From Sphingomonas chungangi (lineage in GTDB: Bacteria; Pseudomonadota; Alphaproteobacteria; Sphingomonadales; Sphingomonadaceae): a stretch of DNA of 64,000 bases. Every line of letters begins with the position of its first letter. Position 1 is the stretch's first letter. Where the stretch lies: contig NZ_JACEIB010000001.1 of assembly GCF_013778325.1 (NCBI RefSeq), positions 62,001-126,000 of the forward strand. Reading direction: 5' to 3'. Below the pieces are notes generated by a model. It did no database searches, was not told the DNA's origin, and saw nothing but the letters and a program-made list of their open reading frames with translations. Positions 30,127-40,746 of the stretch are shown here, in pieces. Made by a program: the position numbers and the translations under genes.

Positions 30127-30315
30127 ATGTCCCATCGTTTCGTGATCGATCGGCGCCGCGGGCTGTGGCTCGGCGTATGCCGGGGCTTCGCGGACTGGTC
30201 CGGCACCGATGTCGGCCTCGTCCGCGCCGCTCTGGTGCTGCTGACCATCCTCGGCCTCGGCCTGCCGGGCATCGTCGCCTACGTGCTGATCGGCTGGCTG
30301 GCGGGCGTGCGCTGA
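30127..30315 (+). CDS. PspC-domain membrane protein
   Basis: A 62-residue protein that is almost entirely the PspC domain: RFVIDRRRGLWLGVCRGFADW, then one transmembrane helix (VGLVRAALVLLTILGLGLPGIVAYVLIGWL split by a short turn). PspC of E. coli is an inner-membrane sensor/effector of the phage shock response. pspA, pspB and pspF are not adjacent. It is the second gene after the sigma-54 promoter, which supports stress-induced expression. Confidence 0.88.
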   Translation: MSHRFVIDRRRGLWLGVCRGFADWSGTDVGLVRAALVLLTILGLGLPGIVAYVLIGWLAGVR

Positions 30316-30368
30316 ACGGCGCAGCCCGCCCCTTGCGGTCGCCCCTCCGCCCGACGACATTCCCCCTC

Positions 30369-30728
30369 ATGACCGATGCCATCGCCGACGTTCCGCGCGT
30401 GCGCGCCCTGCTGCTGGAGTCCGCGCGGGCCGGTGAGGCGATCAGCTATTCCTCGATCCTCAACCTGCTCGGCCACCGTTTCACCCGCCCCAAGATGCGC
30501 GCGCTCTGCAAGACGCTCGACGTCATCGACGAGGCAGGGCGTGCGGCCGGCGAACCCGAGCTTGCCGTACTGGTCGTTCGCGAATCGGACGGTCTGCCGG
30601 GGCAGGGCTGGTGGGCTGGCGCGCAGGCCTTCATCCGTGGCTATGACGGTCCGTGGGAAGGACCAAGGGCGACGGCCTTCGTCAGATCCCTGCAAAGCGA
30701 AGCCTTCGCCTACTGGCAGGATCGCTGA
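30369..30728 (+). CDS. Hypothetical protein
   Basis: The 119-residue cytosolic protein contains a helix-rich N-terminal half (SYSSILNLLGHRFTRPKMRA looks like a small winged-helix-like module) and a Gly/Trp-rich C-terminal half (LPGQGWWAGAQAF). I do not recognise the family. It follows pspC by 53 bases and could be co-transcribed, but the link is not proven. Confidence 0.6.
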   Translation: MTDAIADVPRVRALLLESARAGEAISYSSILNLLGHRFTRPKMRALCKTLDVIDEAGRAAGEPELAVLVVRESDGLPGQGWWAGAQAFIRGYDGPWEGPRATAFVRSLQSEAFAYWQDR

Positions 30729-30789
30729 GTCGCCCCTTGCATCCTGCACTGCGCTTGTTGTACGATCGTGCAGCAACCGGAGGGCGGGA

Positions 30790-31962
30790 ATGGCCGAAGC
30801 GGCGACCCACATCGCGAACGACCCTGATGAGGGCTGGAGCCTGCCTGCCTGGACCTATTCGGACCCGGAATTCTTCGAGGCCGAGGTCGCCCGCGTCATC
30901 CGCCCGTCCTGGCAGATTGTCTGCCACGTCAGCGACGTGCCCAACCAGGGCGATTTCCATACGCTCGATTATATCGGCGAGAGCGTCGTCGTAGTGCGCG
31001 GCCGCGATGGCGCCCTCAACGCCTTCACCAACGTCTGCCGCCATCGCGGCGCACGCTTGCTCGACGGGCCTTCGGGCTGCGCGAAGAAGCTCGTCTGCCC
31101 CTATCACGCCTGGACCTATGATCTCGATGGCCGCCTGGCCGGCCTGCCGATGCGCGAGACCTACGCCATGGACATGGCCGATCACGGCCTGAAGACCGTC
31201 GATCTGGAGGTTTGGCGCGGCTTCGTCTTCGTGCGGCTGGAGGATGACGGCGGCCCGTCGGTCGCGAGGATGATGGCCCCTTATGAGGCGGAGGTGGAGC
31301 CCTATCGCTTCGAGGATCTGCGCGCTTTCGGCCGGGTGACGCTGCGCCCGCGCGCCGTGAACTGGAAGAATGTCGGCGACAATTATTCGGACGGCCTGCA
31401 CATCGCCGTCGCCCACCCCGGCCTCAAGCGGCTGATGGGCAATGGCTACGGCGTCGAGGCCAGCGCGCATGTCGATAAGATGTGGGGGCCGATCCTCGAC
31501 AAGCCCTCGGCCAACCCCTCCGAGCGCGCCTATCAGCATTTCCTGCCGAGCGTGCCGCACCTGCCGGCCGACCGGCAGCGGCTGTGGACCTATTTCAAGC
31601 TCTGGCCGAACATCGCCTTCGACATCTACCCGGATCAGGTCGATTTCATGCAGTGGCTGCCGGTCTCGCCGACGCAATGCCTGATCCGCGAGATCGCCTA
31701 CGCGCTGCCGGATGAGCGGCGGAAGATGAAGGCGGCGCGCTACTGCAACTGGCGGATCAACCGGCAGGTGAATGCAGAAGACACCGTGCTGATCGAGCGC
31801 GTGCAGAGCGGCATGGCGTCCAAGAGCTTCACCGTCGGCCCGCTCAGCGAGCAGGAGGTCGCGCTGCGCAACTTCTGCCGCAAGATTCGTCATGCCATTC
31901 CCGAGGCGCGCCAGCACCGCCCGCCCACGCCCGGCTGGAGCCGGCGACCGAAGAGCATTTGA
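30790..31962 (+). CDS. Rieske non-heme iron oxygenase, alpha subunit type
   Basis: The 390-residue protein has an N-terminal Rieske domain with C83-x-H85 (NVCRHRGARLL) and C103-x2-H106 (CPYHAWTYDLDG), then a catalytic domain with the mononuclear iron site NVGDNYSDGLHIAVAHP (H204, H209). It resembles aromatic-ring and quaternary-ammonium (CntA-like) oxygenases; the substrate is unknown. No ferredoxin or reductase partner is adjacent. The next gene, a phytoene-desaturase-like oxidoreductase, is separated by an interspersed repeat. Confidence 0.88.
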   Translation: MAEAATHIANDPDEGWSLPAWTYSDPEFFEAEVARVIRPSWQIVCHVSDVPNQGDFHTLDYIGESVVVVRGRDGALNAFTNVCRHRGARLLDGPSGCAKKLVCPYHAWTYDLDGRLAGLPMRETYAMDMADHGLKTVDLEVWRGFVFVRLEDDGGPSVARMMAPYEAEVEPYRFEDLRAFGRVTLRPRAVNWKNVGDNYSDGLHIAVAHPGLKRLMGNGYGVEASAHVDKMWGPILDKPSANPSERAYQHFLPSVPHLPADRQRLWTYFKLWPNIAFDIYPDQVDFMQWLPVSPTQCLIREIAYALPDERRKMKAARYCNWRINRQVNAEDTVLIERVQSGMASKSFTVGPLSEQEVALRNFCRKIRHAIPEARQHRPPTPGWSRRPKSI

Positions 31963-31975
31963 ACGCAACATCAAA

Positions 31976-32068
31976 CCCGTTCGGGCTGAGCCTGTCGAAG
32001 CCCTGTCCTTCTTTCTTCGAGCGTTGAAAGAAGAAGGGCAGCCCTTCGACAAGCTCAGGGCGAACGGG
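31976..32068. repeat. Interspersed palindromic repeat, copy 2
   Basis: Inverted arms built on the cgttcgggctgagcctgtcgaag core (31976-32001) and its complement (about 32041-32068) match the element at 10773-10856 in type and arrangement. The loop contains a second small dyad (cttctttcttc / gaaagaag). It separates two same-strand genes, so it may end or attenuate the Rieske transcript. Confidence 0.75.
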
Positions 32069-32089
32069 AGGAATTGGGAGTCGAGACAC

Positions 32090-33703
32090 ATGACCGGCAG
32101 GCGCTACGACGCGGTGATCATCGGCGGCGGCCATAACGGCCTCGTCTGCGCCTTCTATCTCGCGCGCGCCGGCAAGTCGGTGCGGGTGCTGGAGCGGCGG
32201 CACATCGTCGGCGGTGCTGCGGTAACCGAGGAATTCCACCCCGGCTTCCGCAATTCGGTGGCGAGCTACACGGTCAGTCTGCTCCAGCCCAAGGTCATCC
32301 GCGACATGAAGCTCGCCGGGCGCGGACTGCGCATCGTCGAGCGGCCGATCTCCAACTTCCTGCCGCAGCAGGACGGGCGCTACCTCAAGCTCGGCGGCGG
32401 GCTGGAGCGCACGCAGGCGGAATTCCGGAAGTTCTCGAGCCATGATGCCGAGACGCTGCCGGCTTATTACGAGACGCTCGACACGGTCGCCGACGTGCTG
32501 CGCGATCTGGCGCTGAAATCGCCGCCCAACATCGGCGACGGCATCGGCATGCTGATCGCGGCGGCGAAGCAGGGGCGGGGCCTCTCCAGGCTCAGCCTCG
32601 CGCAGCAGCGCGACGTGCTCGATCTCTTCACCAAGTCCGCGCGCACCTTCCTCGACGGCTGGTTCGAGAGCGAGGCGGTGAAGGCGGCGTTCGGTTTCGA
32701 CGCGGTCGTCGGCAACTTCGCCTCGCCCGACACGCCGGGATCGGCCTACGTCCTGCTCCACCACGTCTTCGGCGAAGTGAACGGCAAGAAGGGCGCGTGG
32801 GGCCACGCCATCGGCGGCATGGGCGCGATCACCCAGGCGATGCGGCAGGCGTGCGAGGAGGCCGGCGTCGAGATTACCACCGATGCGGCGGTCGAGCAGG
32901 TGCTGGTCGATGGCGAGCGCGCCGTAGGCGTGCGACTGGTGGGCGGTGCCGAGGTGTTCGGCAAGGCGATCGTCTCCAACGTCGGCCCGCGTCTGCTTTA
33001 CGACAGGCTGATCGCGGAGGGCGACCTGTCGGCCGAATTCCGCCGCCGTGTGAAGGGCTTCAAGGTCGGCTCCGGCACCTTCCGGATGAACGTTGCGCTC
33101 TCCGAGCTGCCGCGCTTCACCAGCCTTCCCGAGGCGGGCGAGCATCACCAGTCTGGCATCATCATCGCGCCGACGCTCGACTACATGGACCGCGCCTACA
33201 CCGACGCCAAGCAGACCGGCCTATCGAAGGCGCCGATCGTCGAGATGCTGATTCCCTCGACGGTGGACGACAGCCTCGCGCCCGCCGGGAGCCATGTCGC
33301 CAGCCTCTTCTGCCAGCAGTTCGCGCCGGAGCTGCCCGACGGCCGCTCGTGGGACGATGCGCGCGAGGAGGGGGCCGACCTGATCATCGATACGGTCGAG
33401 AAGTGGGCGCCGGGCTTCAAGGCCTCGGTGATCGCGCGGCAGATCCACTCGCCGCTCGATCTGGAGCGCAAGTTCGGGCTCGCCGGCGGCGACATCATGC
33501 ACGGCAACATGAGCCTCGATCAGCTCTGGTCGGCGCGCCCGATCCTCGGCCACGGCGCCTATCGCGGCCCGCTCAAGGGGCTCTACATGTGCGGCGCGGG
33601 CACCCACCCGGGCGGCGGCGTCACCGGTGCGCCGGGCCATAATGCCGCGCGCGAGATCCTGGCGGACGGCGGCCTGTGGCGCCGGATGACGCGCGCGGCC
33701 TGA
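32090..33703 (+). CDS. Phytoene-desaturase-like FAD oxidoreductase (CrtI/PYROXD2 family)
   Basis: The 537-residue flavoprotein starts with the dinucleotide-binding motif DAVIIGGGHNGLVCAFYLARAGKSVRVLE and ends with the family motif GLYMCGAGTHPGGGVTGAPGHNAAREIL. The sequence is closer to the broad PYROXD2/COG1233 group than to true carotenoid desaturases, and no crt genes are near. The ATG at 32090 follows the repeat. Association with the Rieske oxygenase upstream is suggestive only. Confidence 0.85.
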   Translation: MTGRRYDAVIIGGGHNGLVCAFYLARAGKSVRVLERRHIVGGAAVTEEFHPGFRNSVASYTVSLLQPKVIRDMKLAGRGLRIVERPISNFLPQQDGRYLKLGGGLERTQAEFRKFSSHDAETLPAYYETLDTVADVLRDLALKSPPNIGDGIGMLIAAAKQGRGLSRLSLAQQRDVLDLFTKSARTFLDGWFESEAVKAAFGFDAVVGNFASPDTPGSAYVLLHHVFGEVNGKKGAWGHAIGGMGAITQAMRQACEEAGVEITTDAAVEQVLVDGERAVGVRLVGGAEVFGKAIVSNVGPRLLYDRLIAEGDLSAEFRRRVKGFKVGSGTFRMNVALSELPRFTSLPEAGEHHQSGIIIAPTLDYMDRAYTDAKQTGLSKAPIVEMLIPSTVDDSLAPAGSHVASLFCQQFAPELPDGRSWDDAREEGADLIIDTVEKWAPGFKASVIARQIHSPLDLERKFGLAGGDIMHGNMSLDQLWSARPILGHGAYRGPLKGLYMCGAGTHPGGGVTGAPGHNAAREILADGGLWRRMTRAA

Positions 33704-33785
33704 ACCTCAGCTTTCGGACGCGCTCACCCGCCGTTCAAGCCCGGCAGGGCAAGGCCTCCATGGCGGGGACATGGAGGAGTGCGTC

Positions 33786-34577
33786 ATGAACAGGAGCCAT
33801 TATCTCGTCGCCGTGCTGGCGATCACGCTAGGCGCGGGTGCCGCGTCCGCGCAGGGCCGCTGGGTGCCGGGCCATTGGGACTGGGCGGGCGGCCGCCCTG
33901 GAGACGCGCGCGGCTACGATCTGCGCGGGCCGGGCGTGCCGATCCTGTTCCCCGAACTGCGCGACACGCCGCGCGGCCGCGCCTTCGTGCTGCGCAACTT
34001 CGATATGCGCCACGATGGCTTCATCACCCCGCGCGAGGCGCGGGCCGCCAACCGCGCCTTCGCCGAGGCGGTGCCCGATCGCCGGGGCTTCGACTGGGCG
34101 GTGGTCGATGCCGCGCCGCCGGCTCCGCCGCCCCCCTACATCTCCACGGGCCGGCCGGGGCCGTGGGATCGCGGCGCGATGCGAGAATACCATTTCCGCG
34201 ACACGCCCGAAGGCGCGCGGATGACGCTGCAGGAGGACGTGCTGTTCCAGACCGACAGCGCGGTGCTCCGCCCGCATGCGATCGACAAGCTGCAGGCGCT
34301 CGCTGGCTATCTGCGCGACAACGAGGGCGTCCGCGTCGCGATCGACGGCTACACCGATTCGCGCGGGACGGACGAGCACAACCAGGGTCTTTCGGAGCGC
34401 CGCGCCGATGCCGTGCGCGATGCCTTCGACCAGATGGGCGTCACCGAGGCGCGCTTCCGCGTGCGCGGCCATGGCGAGAACGATCCGGTCGCGACCAATT
34501 CCACCGCCGACGGGATGCGTCTCAACCGCCGGGTGGAGGTGACGCTGCTGGGGCGCAGAGCGAGCGAGTTCGAGTAA
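33786..34577 (+). CDS. OmpA-domain envelope protein with an EF-hand-like loop
   Basis: The 263-residue protein has a signal peptide (about 1-22), a middle region with the calcium-loop-like DMRHDGFITPRE (73-84; positions 1, 5, 6, 8 and 12 fit the EF-hand, position 3 is Arg), a Pro-rich linker, and a C-terminal OmpA-like peptidoglycan-binding domain (about 150-258; VLFQTDSAVLRPHA, IDGYTDSRGTDEHNQGLSERRA, RVRGHGENDPVATN, LNRRVEVTL). It should tether the outer membrane or periplasm to peptidoglycan. GGAGG precedes the ATG at 33786. Confidence 0.85.
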   Translation: MNRSHYLVAVLAITLGAGAASAQGRWVPGHWDWAGGRPGDARGYDLRGPGVPILFPELRDTPRGRAFVLRNFDMRHDGFITPREARAANRAFAEAVPDRRGFDWAVVDAAPPAPPPPYISTGRPGPWDRGAMREYHFRDTPEGARMTLQEDVLFQTDSAVLRPHAIDKLQALAGYLRDNEGVRVAIDGYTDSRGTDEHNQGLSERRADAVRDAFDQMGVTEARFRVRGHGENDPVATNSTADGMRLNRRVEVTLLGRRASEFE

Positions 34578-34587
34578 GCCACCCACC

Positions 34588-34615
34588 TCATCCTCCCCCT
34601 GGCGGGGGAGGATGA
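34588..34615. terminator. GC-rich perfect hairpin between convergent genes
   Basis: TCATCCTCCCCC and GGGGGAGGATGA are perfectly complementary with a TGGC loop. It lies between the stops of the OmpA-domain gene and the 2H phosphoesterase gene and could end both transcripts, though neither side has a clear T-run. Confidence 0.5.
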
Positions 34616-34634
34616 ATATTAGCGTCGAGCCGCG

Positions 34635-35186
34635 CTAAGCCACAGCGCTCTGCCGCATCGGTAGTTTCCAGCGTCCAAGCTCCTCGTGCCAGGTGCGGCC
34701 GTGCCAGCTGCGTACCAACACGAGCTCGTCGACCAGCCAGCTGATCCCGTCGATCGGCTGGACGCCGCCCGCGTCGCGATGGCCGTAGCCCAGCGTCACG
34801 TGGGGTGTCGGCGTCGCCTTGTCGGGCAGATCGAGCCCGTAGTGGCGTAGCATGTCGAGGATGTGGTTCTGCGCCTCCAACGCACCGACCAGCGGCTGGC
34901 TCGCCTTGAGCAGCGTATTGCGCGCGCTGGCGACCAGCTGGTCGAACACCACGCGGAAGGCGAAGGGCGGCACCGTCGCCATCACCCAGTGGGCCAATTG
35001 GATGCGGTAATCCTCGGGTACGTCGATCGCCGAGAGATTGGCGAGCGTGATGTGACGCCGCGCGGTGGATACCAGCCTCAGGCCCGGCAGCGCGGGTTCG
35101 ATATCGTTGGACACGGCGAGATGATCGCCCACGCCTTCGGGGAGCATCGCGAACAGATAGAGGCGGGTATCCGGAGCATCAGGCAT
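34635..35186 (-). CDS. 2H phosphoesterase superfamily protein (2'-5' RNA ligase-like)
   Basis: The 183-residue protein carries both HxT motifs of the 2H superfamily: HITLANL (about 45-51) and HVTLGYGH (about 128-135). Relatives are ThpR and cyclic phosphodiesterases that act on 2',3'-cyclic or 2'-5' RNA ends. Its upstream region holds a perfect -35 hexamer (TTGACA, complement of 35246-35251) with a LexA-type box in the promoter spacer, so SOS control is possible. The natural RNA substrate is unknown. Confidence 0.82.
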   Translation of the reverse strand: MPDAPDTRLYLFAMLPEGVGDHLAVSNDIEPALPGLRLVSTARRHITLANLSAIDVPEDYRIQLAHWVMATVPPFAFRVVFDQLVASARNTLLKASQPLVGALEAQNHILDMLRHYGLDLPDKATPTPHVTLGYGHRDAGGVQPIDGISWLVDELVLVRSWHGRTWHEELGRWKLPMRQSAVA

Positions 35187-35225
35187 CGGGGCAGTCCCTC
35201 ACGATTCCGTCCAGTCGCCGACAAT

Positions 35226-35240
35226 GTTCTTTATTTGTTC
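35226..35240. promoter_or_regulatory. LexA-type (SOS) box, GTTC-N7-GTTC
   Basis: GTTC-TTTATTT-GTTC matches the alphaproteobacterial LexA operator exactly. It overlaps the putative -35 of the plus-strand promoter for the small membrane protein gene and lies in the spacer of the minus-strand promoter for the 2H phosphoesterase gene, so a bound repressor could block both. Confidence 0.8.
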
Positions 35241-35262
35241 CTATTTGTCAAGACTGGATATT
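35235..35262 (+). promoter_or_regulatory. Putative sigma-70-type promoter for the small membrane protein gene
   Basis: TTGTTC (35235-35240) and GATATT (35257-35262) are spaced 16 bases apart, and the -35 overlaps the LexA-type box. Transcription would begin near 35269, just before the candidate ATGs. Confidence 0.55.
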
Positions 35263-35302
35263 GGCGCTACCCATGCGACGTTCCACCACGATGGAAGTTC
35301 CC

Positions 35303-35557
35303 ATGCGCCAGCGCCGCCCAAGGTCCGATCGCCGCCGTGCCGCGCGTCGGGATGTCCTCGCCACGCTGGCGCTCGCCGGCGCGATCTTCGTGTCGATCCT
35401 GGCGCTGCCGGTCGGCAAGGTGCACGAGCGTGCCTGCGTCGCGATCACCCACGTCGCGGGCCGGCGGGTCCCGTGCGGGCTGTCGGAGCTGAACGTCACG
35501 CTCAGCTCCGATCGCAAACCCTTCATCTCGGTCTCGCTGACCCCGCTGAAGCTCTAG
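35303..35557 (+). CDS. Small inner-membrane protein, candidate SOS-induced
   Basis: The 84-residue protein begins with a very basic cytoplasmic head (RQRRPRSDRRRAARRD), has one transmembrane helix (about 18-36, VLATLALAGAIFVSILAL) and a periplasmic tail of about 48 residues with two cysteines (ERACVA, RVPCGLS). The start at 35303 has GGAAG just upstream; ATGs at 35273 and 35291 are in frame. No family is recognised. Gene size, topology and the LexA-type box resemble SOS-induced division inhibitors such as SidA of Caulobacter, an analogy and not homology. Confidence 0.6.
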   Translation: MRQRRPRSDRRRAARRDVLATLALAGAIFVSILALPVGKVHERACVAITHVAGRRVPCGLSELNVTLSSDRKPFISVSLTPLKL

Positions 35558-35560
35558 GCC

Positions 35561-36970
35561 TCAGCCGGCATAGGCCTTGATCAGGTCGAACAGGTAATCG
35601 CGGCCGGTATAGACCGCCTTCACCGCCTCATGCTCGTTGAGGCCGTGCGTGCCGTTGCCGTCCGGATCGCCATAGAGGCCGGGCGGGCCGTACACCGGGA
35701 TGCCGATCTGTTCGAGGAACACGCCGTCGGTGGCGCCGGTCGACATCACCGGAATCAGCGGCACACCGGGATAATATTTCGCCAGCAGCTTCTCGGCCGG
35801 CTCCACGATCTTCGGATCGAGCGGCGGCGGCTTGGCGACCACGCCGCCGCGATCGTCCGTCAGCTTCACCGTCATGCGCGGATCGGCGATCACCGTCGCG
35901 AGCGTGTCGCGCACCTGTCGCGGCGAGGTGCCCGGGAAGATGCGGCAGTTGACGTTGGCCCCGGCGCGCTGGGGCAGCGCATTCTCGGCGTGGCCGCCGT
36001 CCAGCAGCGTCGCGACGCAGGTGGTGCGCAGCATCGAATGATAGCTGCGATCGGCGTTGAGCACCGCCTCGGCCTGCTTGTCGCCGGGATTCTTCGCGAT
36101 CGCCATCATCGCCTTGCCGAGATCGTCGCCGCGCGCGGCACCCGCCCGCGCGAAATAGGTGCGGGTGGTGTCGGAGAGCTGGAGCGGGAAATCGTAGTCG
36201 CGCAGCTTGGCCAGCGCGTCGGCCAGCTCGTAGATGGCGTTGTCGCGGATCGGCACCGAGCTGTGGCCGCCGGGATTGGTCGCCTCGATCCGGTAATTGA
36301 CCGCCAGCTTCTCGCCGACATGGAGATTGGCGATCAGCAGCTTGCCGTGCCCGTCGGTGCGTCCGCCGCCTCCCTCGTTGAGCGCGAACTCGGCGGCGAT
36401 CAGGTCGGGCCTGTTCTGGCTGAGCCATTGCGCGCCGTTGAAGGCGGTGCTGGTCTCCTCGCCGCAGGTCAGCGCCAGCTTGATCGTGCGCCTGGGCCTG
36501 TACCCGCTTTCCTTCATGCGGATCAGGCTGTCGATCCAGATCGCGTCCATCGCCTTCATGTCGGCGCTGCCGCGGCCCCAGAAATAGCCCTTCTCTTCCA
36601 CCATCTTGTACGGATCGCGCGTCCAGTCCTCGCGCTTGGCGGTGACGACGTCGATGTGCCCCAGCAGCAGCATCGGCTTCGCCGCCTTGTCCGTCCCCGG
36701 CAGCACGGCGACGAGGCCGCCCTCCTTGGGATGATCGGGCACCGAGAAGGGGGTGAGCTGATCGTCGGTGAAGCCCGCCTGCTTCAGATGCCTCGCCACC
36801 TTGGCGGCGAGCGCGGTGCAGTCGCCGGTGGTGATGCTCGTGTCGGTCTCCACCAGCTCCTGGTAGAGCGCGCGGAAACGGGTCTGGTCGGGGCGGAGCG
36901 GGATGTCCTGCGCGGCGACCGGCGTCGCCAGCATGGACGCCCCGAGCAGCATGCCGATGGTGCGGTTCAT
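35561..36970 (-). CDS. M20 family metallopeptidase, secreted
   Basis: The 469-residue product has a signal peptide (about 1-20, ending in AAQ). Catalytic motifs are LLGHIDVV (metal His-x-Asp), GRGSADMKAMDAIW (bridging Asp) and TCGEETSTAF (general base Glu), and the C-terminal metal His lies in GTHGLNEHE. It is closest to M20 carboxypeptidase/dipeptidase enzymes. The ATG at 36970 is preceded by GGGAG and begins the signal peptide; the longer frame lacks a signal. It is divergent from gyrB with about 100 bases between. Confidence 0.86.
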   Translation of the reverse strand: MNRTIGMLLGASMLATPVAAQDIPLRPDQTRFRALYQELVETDTSITTGDCTALAAKVARHLKQAGFTDDQLTPFSVPDHPKEGGLVAVLPGTDKAAKPMLLLGHIDVVTAKREDWTRDPYKMVEEKGYFWGRGSADMKAMDAIWIDSLIRMKESGYRPRRTIKLALTCGEETSTAFNGAQWLSQNRPDLIAAEFALNEGGGGRTDGHGKLLIANLHVGEKLAVNYRIEATNPGGHSSVPIRDNAIYELADALAKLRDYDFPLQLSDTTRTYFARAGAARGDDLGKAMMAIAKNPGDKQAEAVLNADRSYHSMLRTTCVATLLDGGHAENALPQRAGANVNCRIFPGTSPRQVRDTLATVIADPRMTVKLTDDRGGVVAKPPPLDPKIVEPAEKLLAKYYPGVPLIPVMSTGATDGVFLEQIGIPVYGPPGLYGDPDGNGTHGLNEHEAVKAVYTGRDYLFDLIKAYAG

Positions 36971-37047
36971 GTGATCTCCCTGCGCCCCCCCGGCGGCACG
37001 CAGAATGCACAAGCCGGCCGCCCGCGGAAAGCCGCATTTCTCTTTAG

Positions 37048-39534
<2,487 letters not shown>

Positions 39535-40215
39535 TCATGTGCATGTCTGCGGGGCCAACGAGGTCGAAAATGGAATCATATCGACCGCTTCGACCAAAGA
39601 CATTCCGTTTCCGGTTTGGGCGGAAGTGTGGTGCGATATGGTTTGTGCGGGGCACAGCGGGAACCTGACTTTCCTGCGGCGTGCCATCGTCGTGAGAGGG
39701 GGCAAACGCCAAAATCCTGGCGCATGTTGTACCAGGCGAGCAGTTCACTGCGAATCGTTGCCACTGCCCTGGAATCGAGACCGGGTTCTTCGCGGGCGTA
39801 GCCTTCGGCCGACCCGCATCCCGTATCGACGACCTTGAAATCGTCTCCAGATAGGCGGGCTCACGCACGCTCCGGTAGATCACGCACGGCCGAAGGAGCT
39901 TTGCCGCAAACCCGGTCGTACGCTGCCCTTACGCCGCTATGCCAGCCCCGAAAGCCGAAGCAAGCTTCGCAATAACGCGTGGCTATCACGCCACAATTTG
40001 TGGAAACGCATCCAATATTCGCTCGCATCGCTGCGGTTTGCCCGGCGGGAGGACGTCACGATAGGAATGGCGCAATGAGGCGCCACTCTTGATGGACCTG
40101 CTTCGTGGGCAAACCGCAGCGGCGCGAACACTGGCACGATGAGCGTGCGCCGATATTCGCTTGGCGCGAGCGGCCTATTCCGTCGCAGCCCGACCTATCC
40201 TATGGCGGCTGCGTG
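39535..40215. other. 681-base stretch without a convincing gene
   Basis: Frames of 60-130 codons exist on both strands but none has a recognisable motif, a good ribosome binding site and a plausible protein composition. The stretch holds a 15-bp inverted repeat (40029-40043 and 40107-40121) and the promoter region of the FecI-like sigma factor. Composition is less GC-rich than the housekeeping genes to the left, fitting a junction of an accessory segment. Confidence 0.6.
40029..40121. repeat. Inverted repeat, 15-bp perfect arms, ahead of the FecI-like gene
   Basis: CGCTGCGGTTTGCCC (40029-40043) and GGGCAAACCGCAGCG (40107-40121) are exact inverted copies 63 bases apart. They could be ends of a vanished small element, a long-range hairpin or a regulator site. 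Confidence 0.6.
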
Positions 40216-40746
40216 ATGGCATCGGCAGGCTCCGGCGTATTGCTCGGCGATGAGTTCGTCCGCATTCGCGGCACGCTCGAACGCTATCTGCGTGCGCGGG
40301 GCGCCGGGGATCAGGCGGAAGACCTGGTCCAGGAACTTTGGTTCAAGGTCGTATCCTTGCCGCCGAATACGGATGTGAGCGATCCATCCTCCTATCTGTT
40401 TCGGATGGCGCACAATCTCATGCTCGACAGGCGCCGGACCGAATTGCGGCGCGGCGTGCGGGAGCGCCTTTATATCGAGGAAGGAGAGGGAGGCATCACC
40501 GGAATCGACCCTTCGCCCACGCCGGAACGAGTGCTGGAGGCGCGCCGCTCGCTGGATGCGATACAGGAAGTCCTGAAGCGGCTGGGTGAACGGACCGACC
40601 ATATCTTCCGCCGTCACCGTGTCGACGGGATCGCGCAACGCGACATCGCCGCCGAGCTCGGGATAACGGTAAGCGCTGTCGAGAAGCATCTCCAGAAAGC
40701 CTATAAGGCCGTGCTCGTCGCCCAGAAGGAAAGGGGCACGTCATGA
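40216..40746 (+). CDS. FecI-like ECF sigma factor
   Basis: The 176-residue protein has sigma region 2 (about 12-80; DQAEDLVQELWFKV, SYLFRMAHNLMLDRRR) and region 4 (about 115-165; IFRRHRVDGIAQRDIAAELG, then VSAVEKHLQKAY). It matches the FecI/iron-starvation group. The ATG at 40216 starts the conserved part; an upstream frame adds 37 unlikely residues. It overlaps FecR by an ATGA and should be activated through the FecR-receptor pair when the receptor binds its ligand. Confidence 0.92.
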   Translation: MASAGSGVLLGDEFVRIRGTLERYLRARGAGDQAEDLVQELWFKVVSLPPNTDVSDPSSYLFRMAHNLMLDRRRTELRRGVRERLYIEEGEGGITGIDPSPTPERVLEARRSLDAIQEVLKRLGERTDHIFRRHRVDGIAQRDIAAELGITVSAVEKHLQKAYKAVLVAQKERGTS

